Positions 48,632-58,193 of a stretch of 64,000 bases of DNA are shown in pieces. A program made the translations under genes and the position numbers. This DNA is from Methanomicrobiales archaeon (GTDB taxonomy: Archaea > Halobacteriota > Methanomicrobia > Methanomicrobiales > JACTUA01): positions 62,001-126,000 of the forward strand of contig JACTUA010000003.1 of assembly GCA_015660865.1 (NCBI GenBank), written 5' to 3'. How positions within the stretch are numbered: position 1 is the first letter of the stretch; each line of letters begins with the position of its first letter. The notes under the pieces are model-generated. The model ran no database searches and was not told where the DNA came from. It saw only the letters and a program-made list of their open reading frames with translations.

Positions 48632-49504
48632 ATGAAAAAAATAAAAGTTGCAATTCTTGGTAGCGGCAATATCGGGACCGATCTGCTCGTTAAGACCATG
48701 CGATCCCCATTTATCGAATGTTCGATATTTATCGGGCGCCACCTGAACTCTCCCGGAATGAATAAGGCCAACAGCATGGGGGTTAAAATCTCTGATCTGA
48801 GTATTGAAGCTATAGAGAGGAATCCCGATTCATGCGAACTGGTTTTCGATGCGACCTCGGCCCTTGATCATAAAAAACACTGGCCGATATTAAAAAAATT
48901 GCATAAAACCGTCATCGATATGACACCTTCCGGCATCGGAGAGATGTGCATTCCCGCAATCAACGTTGAACACTGCCTGCAGTACGACAATGTCAATATG
49001 GTTACCTGCGGGGGCCAGGCGTCCATCCCTCTCGCTCATGTCATCGGGAACATTCATGACGACGTTCAATATATCGAGGTTGTTTCGAGTATCGCTTCGA
49101 GAAGTGCCGGACCGGCAACAAGAATAAATTTAGATGAATATGTTGAAACTACTGAAGGCGGGATAAAAAAGTTTTCCGGGTGTAAAGACGCGAAGGCAAT
49201 TCTTATTTTAAATCCTGCTCAGCCATGTGTAGATATGCAGACTACGATTTTTGCCAAAGTTGAAAGACCTGATCTGAAAGTTCTCAAGGCAGAAGTCGAT
49301 CGAATGGTCGCCAAAATTCAAGAATATGTACCGGGATATAGATTACTGGTCTCTCCACTGCTTGAGTCAAACCGGATTGTCATCATGGTTAAGGTTCAGG
49401 GGTTGGGGGATTATCTGCCGAAGTATGCCGGCAATATGGACATTATCAACTGTGCAGCGATTGTAATGGCGGAACAATATGCTCAAAGGAAGATGTCGGA
49501 TTAA
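48632..49504 (+). CDS. Acetaldehyde dehydrogenase (acylating), MhpF/DmpF family
   Basis: The product is 290 aa. The Rossmann start KVAILGSGNIGTDLL, the catalytic Cys126 in MVTCGGQASIPLAHV and a late NMDIINCAAIVMAEQ match the family closely. It turns acetaldehyde plus CoA and NAD into acetyl-CoA, normally as the channel partner of 4-hydroxy-2-oxovalerate aldolase, which is the next gene. In bacteria the pair ends aromatic meta-cleavage pathways. Here it sits inside a nucleotide-sugar operon and its task is unknown. Confidence 0.92.
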   Translation: MKKIKVAILGSGNIGTDLLVKTMRSPFIECSIFIGRHLNSPGMNKANSMGVKISDLSIEAIERNPDSCELVFDATSALDHKKHWPILKKLHKTVIDMTPSGIGEMCIPAINVEHCLQYDNVNMVTCGGQASIPLAHVIGNIHDDVQYIEVVSSIASRSAGPATRINLDEYVETTEGGIKKFSGCKDAKAILILNPAQPCVDMQTTIFAKVERPDLKVLKAEVDRMVAKIQEYVPGYRLLVSPLLESNRIVIMVKVQGLGDYLPKYAGNMDIINCAAIVMAEQYAQRKMSD

Positions 49505-49531
49505 GGGAATCGATAATTTCAGGGAGGGTCC

Positions 49532-50542
49532 ATGCCAAAAATTTTAATTCATGATGTAACACTGCGGGATGGAAATCATGCCATCAGCCATAAAATGACA
49601 GCGCACCAGATCGCGGCGTATTCATCCGCAGCGAATGCAGCAGGAATTCCTGTTGTTGAGGTGGGCCATGGAAACGGGATCGGTGCATCCTCATTGCAAG
49701 TCGGGGAAAGTGCAATCGATGACGAAACAATGCTCAGGGAAGCGAAGAAAAACCTGACCCGTTCAAAACTGGGTATCCATGTGATACCGGGTTTCGCGAC
49801 AATTAACAAAGATCTTAAAAAGGCACTGGATCTTGGTGTAGATGTTGTAAGAGTTGCCGCTCACTGCACTGAAGCTGACCTTACCCAGCGGCACATCAAT
49901 TATGTACGGGACAGGGGAAGAGAAGTCTACGGGGTCCTTATGATGAGCCACATGGCTTCCAAAGAGACATTAACCGAAGAATGTCAAAAAATGGAATCCT
50001 ATGGAGCTGAAGGTGTTCTCATATTTGATTCTGCCGGGGCGTATCTTCCTGGTCAGGTGAGTGAGCGAATCTCGCACCTTGTCGAAAATTTAAACATTGC
50101 CGTTGGTTTTCACGCCCATAACAATCTCGGGTTGGGAATTGCAAATTCAATAGCGGCTGCACAGGCAGGTGCAACCATAATAGATGGTTCGGCGAGGGGT
50201 TTTGGCGCAGGCGCCGGGAATGCCCAGATAGAAGTATTAGTTGCCGTTCTGGAAAGGATAGGATATTCTACGGGTATTGATCTGTATAAAATTCTTGATG
50301 CTTCGGATATTGCCGAGAAGGAATTAATGAAAGAAATTCCAAGAATAAAATCTTTGAGCATTGTGAGCGGCCTTTCAGGTGTATTTTCTGGTTTTTCAAA
50401 ACATGTCGAACGAATTTCTCAGGAATTTCATGTCGATCCGCGGGACGTATTCTTCGAACTTGGACGCAGACAGGTTGTTGCCGGTCAGGAAGATATGATT
50501 ATTGAAGTTGCATCGGAATTAGCTTTAAAGAGAAGGGAATGA
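49532..50542 (+). CDS. 4-hydroxy-2-oxovalerate aldolase, MhpE/DmpG family
   Basis: The product is 336 aa. HDVTLRDGNHAISHKM carries the conserved RDGxH metal/substrate motif, VEVGHGNGIGASS follows, and FHAHNNLGLGIANS supplies the two metal-binding His. A C-terminal helical domain (about 270-336) is the dehydrogenase-docking part. It cleaves 4-hydroxy-2-oxoacids to pyruvate and an aldehyde, or runs in reverse. It lies 27 bp after the dehydrogenase behind AGGGAGG. Pyruvate released here could feed the TPP enzyme upstream, which is inference. Confidence 0.93.
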   Translation: MPKILIHDVTLRDGNHAISHKMTAHQIAAYSSAANAAGIPVVEVGHGNGIGASSLQVGESAIDDETMLREAKKNLTRSKLGIHVIPGFATINKDLKKALDLGVDVVRVAAHCTEADLTQRHINYVRDRGREVYGVLMMSHMASKETLTEECQKMESYGAEGVLIFDSAGAYLPGQVSERISHLVENLNIAVGFHAHNNLGLGIANSIAAAQAGATIIDGSARGFGAGAGNAQIEVLVAVLERIGYSTGIDLYKILDASDIAEKELMKEIPRIKSLSIVSGLSGVFSGFSKHVERISQEFHVDPRDVFFELGRRQVVAGQEDMIIEVASELALKRRE

Positions 50543-50546
50543 AGAC

Positions 50547-51611
50547 ATGACCTTGACTCATAAGGAAATTATCGATGAGGATTGCAGGCGTGTAACTTCG
50601 GGTCAAATATCCCGTCTTGAGCCCTTAAAGAATGAACATATATTAATTACCGGCGGAACGGGATTCATGGGAACCTGGCTGGCAGAGATGATCACTTTTC
50701 TCAATGATAATTTCGATTTCAATGTTCATGTAACCTTATTATCAAGCAGGGCAGGCAGTTTTCAAAACAGAGTCCCCCTTATAGCATCACGAAACGACGT
50801 AACGTTGATCGAAAGGGATATCCGGAATCTTACTGATATTCCAACCGATATTTCATGGATTGTTCATGCCGCTGCAAATCCTGATAGCAGGTTTCATGCC
50901 TCTTATCCCCTGAGAACCATTGAAATTATTGTCAATGGTACGAACGCGATCCTGGAGTATGCCTCAAGGCTTCCGGAGATAAAGAAATTCCTTAATGTCA
51001 GTTCGGGCCATGTGTATGGAACCCAGCCATGGGATGTTCCAGGTATCCAGGAGAATTATATAGGGGGGCTCGATTGCAGCGCACTTAATTCTGCCTACCC
51101 TGAATCAAAGCGGCTCGCAGAAACGATATGCGCGGTTTATCGGAACCAGCAGAGGCTGCCGATACTTAACGTACGGCCCTTTGCCTTCATTGGTCCTTAC
51201 CAGCTGCTGGATCGACCATGGGCAATTAATAATTTCATTCGGGATGGTCTGCTCGGTGGGCCGATACGTATCCTTGGAGATGGGCAGACAGTCCGCAGTT
51301 ATATGTACCCCAGCGATATGGCCTGGTGGTTGCTGAATATATTGGTGCATGGCGCTGTCGGTATGAATTACAATGTGGGAAGTCCTGAAGCAGTTACGCT
51401 TCAGGCATTGGCAGAAAAAATTGCAGGGCAGTTTCCGAAACCTCCGAAAATTTTAAAGGGATTATCTCAGGATAAAGGGTTACGAAGGACAAAATTTGTT
51501 CCCAATGTCGATTTTGCCGAGAAAAGCCTTGGATTAAAAATTACTGTTAATTTGGATACAGCGTTAAAACGCACAATATTATGGAATCAGTCAGCAGAAA
51601 AACCAGATTAG
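50547..51611 (+). CDS. NAD-dependent sugar epimerase/dehydratase (SDR)
   Basis: The product is 354 aa. An N-terminal extension of about 30 residues precedes the NAD site ILITGGTGFMGTWLAEM. WIVHAAANPD, SSGHVYGTQ and catalytic YPESK follow, with RSYMYPSDMAWWLLNIL near the C-terminus. The fold is that of sugar nucleotide dehydratases/decarboxylases. In this operon it may reduce, epimerise or further modify the CDP-linked keto sugar. The exact reaction cannot be told. Confidence 0.85.
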   Translation: MTLTHKEIIDEDCRRVTSGQISRLEPLKNEHILITGGTGFMGTWLAEMITFLNDNFDFNVHVTLLSSRAGSFQNRVPLIASRNDVTLIERDIRNLTDIPTDISWIVHAAANPDSRFHASYPLRTIEIIVNGTNAILEYASRLPEIKKFLNVSSGHVYGTQPWDVPGIQENYIGGLDCSALNSAYPESKRLAETICAVYRNQQRLPILNVRPFAFIGPYQLLDRPWAINNFIRDGLLGGPIRILGDGQTVRSYMYPSDMAWWLLNILVHGAVGMNYNVGSPEAVTLQALAEKIAGQFPKPPKILKGLSQDKGLRRTKFVPNVDFAEKSLGLKITVNLDTALKRTILWNQSAEKPD

Positions 51612-51684
51612 CAGACATTGAAAAATTCAAATATTTTAACAATGCATTCTATACCAGCCCTCATAATTCAAGGCAGGAATTGAT

Positions 51685-52608
51685 ATGGTTCATAAAAAAA
51701 CAATTCTCGTCACAGGTTCAACAGGATTTATTGGAAGAAACATTGTTGAATTTTTACAACCTCATCATCTCCTCCTCACTCCAACTCACAGGGATCTCGA
51801 TCTGCTATCACAAAAAGAGGTTCACAATTTCTTTCATGATCATGATATAGAGTACGTCATCCATTGCGCAAGTATCGGCGGCAGCAGAAAAAAACTCGAC
51901 AATAAAGAGACTGTTGAACACAATTTGCGTATGTTTTTTAATCTCACAGAAAATCAGGATCGTTTCCAGACCCTTATCCACCTGGGATCAGGGGCGGAAT
52001 ATGATAAAAGTCGTATTCTCCATAATGTGCATGAAGAAGAGTTCGGGAAGTTCATTCCCGGCGATAACTACGGTTTTTCGAAATATATTATCTCAAAATA
52101 CATAGAAAAAACCGAAAATGTTTATTGCCTGCGTTTATTCGGAATATTCGGCAGATATGAAGATTATGAATTCAAATTCATATCAAATGCCATCGTAAAA
52201 AACCTGCTTCATTTACCCATCACCATCCGGCAGAACGTTTGCTTCAGCTGGCTTTATATTGACGACTTTCTGAAGATTCTCAATTATTTCCTGACACATA
52301 CGCCCAAACACCGCACTTATAATATCACGCCTCCGGATACCTGCGATCTTCTCTCGATCGCTCGTATGATTAATGCCATTTCTGATTATACCTCTGAGAT
52401 CTGTATTGAAACTGAAGGACTCAATATCGAGTATTCGGCGAATAATTCCCGGTTGATCAATGAAATTGGCGGATTCAGTTTTACACCCATGAAAAAATCC
52501 GTAAGCCGTCTGAGGGATTATTATAAAATGATGTTACATACCATTAACCAGGATGCGATACGACAGGATCCCTATTTGAAATTTTGCAGGACATATCCCA
52601 TCAGATGA
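51685..52608 (+). CDS. NAD-dependent epimerase/reductase (SDR), GDP-fucose synthase-like
   Basis: The product is 307 aa. The NAD site ILVTGSTGFIGRNIVEFL, VIHCASIGGSRKK, a Ser in LGSGAEYDKS and catalytic Tyr-Lys in NYGFSKYIISKY resemble the GDP-fucose synthase group, which epimerises and reduces 4-keto-6-deoxy sugars. It could carry out the final keto reduction of the CDP sugar, a role filled by YerF in yersiniose synthesis. The 73 bp before it contain nothing clear; it starts 16 bp before rfbH ends its own leader. Confidence 0.82.
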   Translation: MVHKKTILVTGSTGFIGRNIVEFLQPHHLLLTPTHRDLDLLSQKEVHNFFHDHDIEYVIHCASIGGSRKKLDNKETVEHNLRMFFNLTENQDRFQTLIHLGSGAEYDKSRILHNVHEEEFGKFIPGDNYGFSKYIISKYIEKTENVYCLRLFGIFGRYEDYEFKFISNAIVKNLLHLPITIRQNVCFSWLYIDDFLKILNYFLTHTPKHRTYNITPPDTCDLLSIARMINAISDYTSEICIETEGLNIEYSANNSRLINEIGGFSFTPMKKSVSRLRDYYKMMLHTINQDAIRQDPYLKFCRTYPIR

Positions 52609-52624
52609 GCCACGAGGAAACAAT

Positions 52625-53947
52625 ATGGATGAAGACACGATCCGACAGGAAATTTTCGAAAGAGTGAAGTCGATCTATAATCTGAGAGAGAAAAAGGAGA
52701 GATTTATCAGGGGCACATCCCGGATAAATTATGCCGGCCGGGTCTATGACGAGAAAGAACTCATCAGCCTCGTTGATGCTTCTCTTGATTTCTGGCTCAC
52801 CACCGGACGTTACGCTCTCCAGTTTGAAAAAGACCTGGCAGACTTTTTAGGGGTAAGGTATTGCCTTCTCGCAAATTCCGGTTCGTCGGCAAATCTTCTC
52901 GCGGTCTCTGCCCTCACATCCCCCAAACTTGGTAAGAATAGATTGAAGGCCGGTGACGAGGTTATCACGACAGCCTGCGGTTTTCCATCGACCCTCAACC
53001 CAATAGTTCAGAATAACCTGGTGCCGGTCTTTGTGGATGTTGAACCGGGGACGTATAACATCCAGGCCGATCGCATCGAAGATGCAATCTCGGATGCGAC
53101 AAAAGCGATCATAATTCCCCATACGCTGGGGAATCCCGCAGACCTGGATACCATCATGCACATGGTGAAAAAATATGATCTCTGGTTTATTGAGGATAAT
53201 TGCGATGCCCTTGGATCCCTGTACCATGGAAAACCTACCGGGACATTCGGGCATATCTCCACCTGCAGTTTCTATCCGGCGCATCATATTACGATGGGCG
53301 AAGGGGGTGCCGTATGCACAGACGATCCCTTGCTCAAGAAAATAATTGCCTCATTCCGCGACTGGGGCAGGGATTGCTGGTGTGATCCCGGCTGCGACAA
53401 CTCCTGCGGGAAACGCTTTGACTGGCAGCTGGGAGACCTGCCCCATGGATATGATCACAAGTATATCTATTCCCATATCGGTTACAATCTCAAAGCGACA
53501 GACATGCAAGCGGCCATCGGAGTCGAGCAACTCAGGAAATTGCCTGGATTTATTGAGAGACGAAAAGAGAATTTCAAAGCACTCTATCACGGGCTGAAAG
53601 GATACGAGAATTATCTGATCCTTCCTCATGCAACACCGGACTCTGATCCCAGCTGGTTTGGGTTTCCCATTACTGTCAGGGAAGATGCACTATTCAATCG
53701 TGACGATATTGTCAGATATCTGGAAGATCACAAGATCGCCACACGGATGCTCTTTGGAGGGAATCTTCTCAAACAGCCGGCGTATGCAGATATGAAGTAC
53801 CGATCGGTGGGATCACTGAAAAATACTGATCTCGTGATGAATAATCTGTTCTGGATTGGGGTATACCCCGGATTGACAGATGAGATGATTCACTATATGC
53901 TTCAGGAATTCAAAGAATTTATCAGGGATTATTCCTCAATTCTATGA
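52625..53947 (+). CDS. rfbH: CDP-4-dehydro-6-deoxyglucose 3-dehydratase (E1)
   Basis: The product is 440 aa of the DegT/DnrJ fold. The usual PLP Lys is replaced by His220 in FYPAHHITMGEGG, the mark of the PMP-dependent E1 enzyme. Four Cys, at 193, 251, 253 and 261, give Cys-x57-Cys-x1-Cys-x7-Cys, the exact spacing known for the E1 [2Fe-2S] cluster. It removes the 3-OH of CDP-4-keto-6-deoxyglucose with electrons from reductase E3 (RfbI/AscD). No E3 gene is in the window. It confirms that the operon makes a CDP-3,6-dideoxy sugar. Confidence 0.95.
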   Translation: MDEDTIRQEIFERVKSIYNLREKKERFIRGTSRINYAGRVYDEKELISLVDASLDFWLTTGRYALQFEKDLADFLGVRYCLLANSGSSANLLAVSALTSPKLGKNRLKAGDEVITTACGFPSTLNPIVQNNLVPVFVDVEPGTYNIQADRIEDAISDATKAIIIPHTLGNPADLDTIMHMVKKYDLWFIEDNCDALGSLYHGKPTGTFGHISTCSFYPAHHITMGEGGAVCTDDPLLKKIIASFRDWGRDCWCDPGCDNSCGKRFDWQLGDLPHGYDHKYIYSHIGYNLKATDMQAAIGVEQLRKLPGFIERRKENFKALYHGLKGYENYLILPHATPDSDPSWFGFPITVREDALFNRDDIVRYLEDHKIATRMLFGGNLLKQPAYADMKYRSVGSLKNTDLVMNNLFWIGVYPGLTDEMIHYMLQEFKEFIRDYSSIL

Positions 53948-53984
53948 GGATACCGGGGCCAAACCTATCTGGAAGAGACAAATC

Positions 53985-55805
53985 ATGATGAATTTGTTAA
54001 AAAACCGCATCTCCCTGAAATCCATGGCGGCGTACTTTGCGGCAACTGCAATAACCATTCTTGTTCTCACATGGGTTTTTAAATTATGGACCGCAGATAT
54101 CACGATCCCCTGGGGATATCAGGGAGATGGCCTGTTAGCGAGCATGCTCGTTAAAGGGGTGGTCGATAATGGATGGATCTGGCAAAATCCTTTTCTTGGC
54201 ATGCCCGGAGGACAATTGCTCTATGATTATCCCTTCTTAAATTCTCTTGATTTTCTTATTTTTAAATTATTCAGCCTTTTTACAAAAAATTATGGACTCA
54301 TCCTGAATTCATTTTTTTTACTCACCTTTCCTTTGACAGCAATTACCTCCATGTTCGTCTGCCGGGAATTGAAGATGTCATATATTACCTCAATTGTTGT
54401 CAGCGTGCTTTTCACATTCATTCCCTATCATATATTCAGGGGGGAAGGGCATCTGTTCCTGGCCTCGTATTTTATGGTCCCCTTAATGATTTTGGTGGCC
54501 CTCTGGGTATACCTGGAAAAAGACCTGTTGTTCAAAAAGGACGAAAATAATAGTATTCACTGGAATGTAACAAATCCAAAATTTTTAATCAGCGTGGTTA
54601 TCTGTATCGTTGGGGCATGTACATTTACCTATTATCCGGTTTTTACGTGTTTCTTTCTTTTAATTGCTGGATTTGCCGCCTATTTCTCGCAGAAGAACAA
54701 ATATGCCTTACTCACTGCCCTGATTTTCATTTGTGTCATCGGGGGGACGATACTCGTAAATTATGCACCATCTCTTATGTATCAGCAGGAAAATGGAAAA
54801 AACATCAATGTAGGTGTCCGCGTCCCATGGGAATCTGAGTTATACGGATTGAAGATTATTCAGATCATATTACCGATTTACGGGCACAGGATCCCGTTTT
54901 TCTCAAGTGTCTCCCAGTTGTACAGCACAACCTCCCCGCTCGTTACAGAAAATACCCTGTCTTCAATTGGTTTTATCGGAAGTCTTGGTTTTCTTTTTAC
55001 CTTCATATGGATATTTTTCAAAGTTACTTCGGGAAACGCCGCAAATATGACGAACCGGTTTAAAATTTTAACCGGAGTCAGTTTATTCAGTGTATCGGCC
55101 GTCCTATTAGCGACAATTGGTGGCTTTGGAACCATCTTTAACTATGCAATATCGCCACAGCTGCGTGCTTATAACAGGATCAGCATTTTTATTGCATTTT
55201 TTGCTTTGATTGCTTTTTTTATTTCACTGGAAGTGCTCAGAGACAAATATCTGATCTCGAAGGCAAAAAGGACAATTTTTTATGGAATACTCATTGTGAT
55301 TCTTCTTGGAGGCATCATGGATCAAACCCATGATTATATGTCGCCACCATACGGTGCTGTGAAAACAATATTTCAGCAAGATGATCATTTTATTAAACAA
55401 ATTGAATCGGTTATGCCCGAAAATGCAATGATTTTTCAATTACCCTATGTGGCATTTCCTGAAAGCCCTCCGGTTTATAATATGACGGATTATAATCATT
55501 TCCGGGGTTATCTGCATTCAGAAAAATTACGCTGGAGTTACGGGGCAATACGAGGGAGGCTGACAGACCAGTGGCAAAAAGAGGTAACCCAGAAGGGGAC
55601 CATTGACATGGTTGATAATTTATCCGTTGCGGGGTTTTCCGGTGTATATGTCAATACGGATGGATATGCTGATTTCGGGAGGGATATCACATCGAATCTT
55701 TCAAGAATACTTACGACAAAACCAATTGTAAGCGATGATGGAAAGTTATTCTTCTTTGATATGTCTGTTTATAATTCAGGAAAATTAAACCGCAGCGTAA
55801 ATTGA
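53985..55805 (+). CDS. Multi-membrane GT-C-like protein
   Basis: The product is 606 aa with about 11-12 membrane segments and a soluble C-terminal part (about 470-606). After the first segment comes an external loop with QGDGLLASMLVKGV and NPFLGMPGGQLLYDYPFLNSLD, an acidic-residue loop in the place where GT-C transferases hold their catalytic Asp. It probably uses a polyprenyl-phosphate sugar to modify a surface glycan, but the family is not certain. It follows rfbH by 37 bp. ATG one codon later is an alternative start. Confidence 0.7.
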   Translation: MMNLLKNRISLKSMAAYFAATAITILVLTWVFKLWTADITIPWGYQGDGLLASMLVKGVVDNGWIWQNPFLGMPGGQLLYDYPFLNSLDFLIFKLFSLFTKNYGLILNSFFLLTFPLTAITSMFVCRELKMSYITSIVVSVLFTFIPYHIFRGEGHLFLASYFMVPLMILVALWVYLEKDLLFKKDENNSIHWNVTNPKFLISVVICIVGACTFTYYPVFTCFFLLIAGFAAYFSQKNKYALLTALIFICVIGGTILVNYAPSLMYQQENGKNINVGVRVPWESELYGLKIIQIILPIYGHRIPFFSSVSQLYSTTSPLVTENTLSSIGFIGSLGFLFTFIWIFFKVTSGNAANMTNRFKILTGVSLFSVSAVLLATIGGFGTIFNYAISPQLRAYNRISIFIAFFALIAFFISLEVLRDKYLISKAKRTIFYGILIVILLGGIMDQTHDYMSPPYGAVKTIFQQDDHFIKQIESVMPENAMIFQLPYVAFPESPPVYNMTDYNHFRGYLHSEKLRWSYGAIRGRLTDQWQKEVTQKGTIDMVDNLSVAGFSGVYVNTDGYADFGRDITSNLSRILTTKPIVSDDGKLFFFDMSVYNSGKLNRSVN

Positions 55806-55957
55806 AAAACAGTATCATGCCCCTCTATATCGGCAACTGGATTAATGGGGGTCGGCCATTTAACGGAAAGATCTTCGAGGTTAAGATAACCAATTACTCG
55901 ATGAATGCGGAATCGATTGCACAGAACTGGGAGAGAATTAACCGGGCCTTCATGTGA
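55802..55957 (+). pseudogene. Loose C-terminal fragment of a LamG-like domain
   Basis: An open stretch of 51 codons encodes KNSIMPLYIGNWINGGRPF and FNGKIFEVKITNYSM. It aligns with the last 50 residues of the 860-aa protein at 60607-63189 (KNSLMPFYVGNWINGDRPF and FNGKIFEVKITNQAI). It has no good start, and its first codons overlap the preceding stop. The gap 55806-56045 holds nothing else clear. It is best read as the tail left by a deletion or unequal exchange between related genes. Confidence 0.75.
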
Positions 55958-56045
55958 TTACGGATAAACATCCCGTCACCTGTTTCCTGTGGTAAGTGCG
56001 ATATTATTTATCATTTTTACTCATATGATATGAAAGGAAAGAACA

Positions 56046-58031
56046 ATGCAAAAAGGACGTAAGGATCCAAAAAGGCCTTCAGATTTCCCTGATGGGAAAA
56101 AAATCACCGGGTCCCAATCAATAAAGCATTTGATGGAGAATAATAAGATATACCTCGTTTTATCGGGGGCAATAATTTCCTTTGCATTTCTCGTCCTCTC
56201 TCCCGTCCTCAGCAGCGGCTATATCAACGACGATAACATCAACTCACTCATTAACGGTTACCTGTTTTACTATCACCAGACTATCATCGAATACATTTCA
56301 AATACACTGGCTCTCGGTGCCGGAGGGGGCCGCTTCTACCCGCTGGGGCTCTATGTATATCTTCTCGATTCACTGGTCACGAATGTCGTAGTATATAAAG
56401 GGATAATTTTATGTTCGGTTATCATCAGCATGGTCCTTTTTGGGTATTTTATCTATCTTCTCACCCATTCGAAAACCGTAAGCATCATGTCACTCTTATT
56501 TCCCACAATTTTTTTTCAATTCCGGTTATACCATGATCCCATCCTCGGGTATTTCGCTTTCCTGGAATTTCTGTTTCTTCTTCTTCTACTTTCCCTGATC
56601 TGCCTGATCAAATATCTTACAGGTAAAAAACCGGGCTATCTCATCGCGAGTATTCTTTTTTACCTTCTCTGCTTACTGACGTACGATATAAGTTATCCAT
56701 TTTTTATCATCCACGTCGTGTTGATCTCCCGTTACTCGGAATCAAAGGACCTTTCGCAGATCCTGAAAAAATCATCTCCTTATATCATATTGTCCGGAAT
56801 TTTCCTTTCGTTTATCATGCTATCGCGTTTATACTACGGGTATAAACTGATTGGGGGTCCCGGGGGCGATCCCTACATTCCCAACCCGGATATTTTTGCT
56901 TTTTTTATTGCATTGAGCAAACAACTCTTTGCTTCAATTCCTCTCAGTTATTTTTTTACAAATTTCGAACTATTCACCGGCGAATTTTTTACTCTATCCG
57001 GCGATTCCCTGGTACTCCTGGTTTTTATCGGAATTTCGTATTTTGTCCTTTTTTATATCGTGTTCAAACGATTTTTCACCAAGGACGAGCAATTCGAGGA
57101 GAGAGATCCCACCAGTAAAAATTTATTTGTTCTCGGGGTTGCGATTACCCTCACCCCGTTATTATTTGTGTCCGCTTCACCGAAATACCAGGCTGAACTG
57201 GTTTGGGGTCTTGGATATCTTCCCATCTATATCTCATACTTTGGGGTAATCTTAATCGTTCTTTCCGGTCTTACTTATATTTCCAGGAAGATCGGTTCCG
57301 GGAATAAAAAAATAATGGCACTTATCCTGATATCTACGATTATCTGCTCATCGATTGGCACCATAAATTACCAGGATAATAAGACTATCGTTGACCGATG
57401 GGATATCACCTTCCTGTATCCCCGCAATTTTGTCGGAAGTGCGATAGAACACGGCATTTTTAGCAATGTACCTGACGGCTCAGTTCTTTTAATTGATGCA
57501 TACTACTACCACGATGTTCCCGCATTTTATCGAATGTTGTCCCCTGTAAACTGGAGTTATATCGGAGTAACTGACAGGCTTTCCGGATGGGGAGGGAAGG
57601 GATTTGCAACGAGGGAGGTTACCGATCCCCGTGGTGGTATCTATTACCTTTCCTATCGTTCACTTTCCCGAAATAGCGGTTATCTACTATTTGGAAAAGT
57701 AAGCACCCTGGAATCTTCGAATACCTCAATTGATGAGGTAACATCCGGCAACTTTTCTATTTACGTTCAGGATGACAGCTTCAGGGATCCTGCCCCCCAG
57801 TTCAATTACGTTCTTCCGCAGGGAAAATCCATTTCGATAAACGGATTCTGGAAAAATGCCAGCGGGGATGGTACTTTCGAACGGTTCCGGCTTGGGAGGG
57901 GGCGTATCATGACAATAAACCAGGGACGGGAATGGAAGCTCTATCATGTAAATTCCGGGGAGCAGGACATCGATCTCCGCTCACTTGATATCAGTATCAT
58001 TACGGAATACAGGGCGGAATATTATACCTGA
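56046..58031 (+). CDS. GT-C-like membrane protein, paralogue of 60607-63189 without LamG tail
   Basis: The product is 661 aa with about 11 membrane segments (50-450) and a soluble C-terminal domain. Shared landmarks with the gene at 60607 are SGYINDDNINSLINGYL after the first segment, FFQFRLYHDPILGY, LLCLLTYDISYPFFI and a YPRNFV... start of the outer domain. The paired Asp in the first loop resemble a GT-C catalytic site. It ends at EYRAEYYT, exactly where the paralogue goes on into its LamG-like domain. Its start has GAAAGGAAAG upstream. Confidence 0.75.
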   Translation: MQKGRKDPKRPSDFPDGKKITGSQSIKHLMENNKIYLVLSGAIISFAFLVLSPVLSSGYINDDNINSLINGYLFYYHQTIIEYISNTLALGAGGGRFYPLGLYVYLLDSLVTNVVVYKGIILCSVIISMVLFGYFIYLLTHSKTVSIMSLLFPTIFFQFRLYHDPILGYFAFLEFLFLLLLLSLICLIKYLTGKKPGYLIASILFYLLCLLTYDISYPFFIIHVVLISRYSESKDLSQILKKSSPYIILSGIFLSFIMLSRLYYGYKLIGGPGGDPYIPNPDIFAFFIALSKQLFASIPLSYFFTNFELFTGEFFTLSGDSLVLLVFIGISYFVLFYIVFKRFFTKDEQFEERDPTSKNLFVLGVAITLTPLLFVSASPKYQAELVWGLGYLPIYISYFGVILIVLSGLTYISRKIGSGNKKIMALILISTIICSSIGTINYQDNKTIVDRWDITFLYPRNFVGSAIEHGIFSNVPDGSVLLIDAYYYHDVPAFYRMLSPVNWSYIGVTDRLSGWGGKGFATREVTDPRGGIYYLSYRSLSRNSGYLLFGKVSTLESSNTSIDEVTSGNFSIYVQDDSFRDPAPQFNYVLPQGKSISINGFWKNASGDGTFERFRLGRGRIMTINQGREWKLYHVNSGEQDIDLRSLDISIITEYRAEYYT

Positions 58032-58193
58032 CTTTTTCTCTCTTCATATGGCTGACGTTTTCTCGAGAAGTGAGCGTTCCATGGTATTTTTTAAAAATTA
58101 CATCTTTTTTTATTCCATCAATGACGTCCATCTTACGAAATAATCATTCTTGCCGCGGTATAGTGAATGTCCTGTATCAGAGTTTCCTAATTT

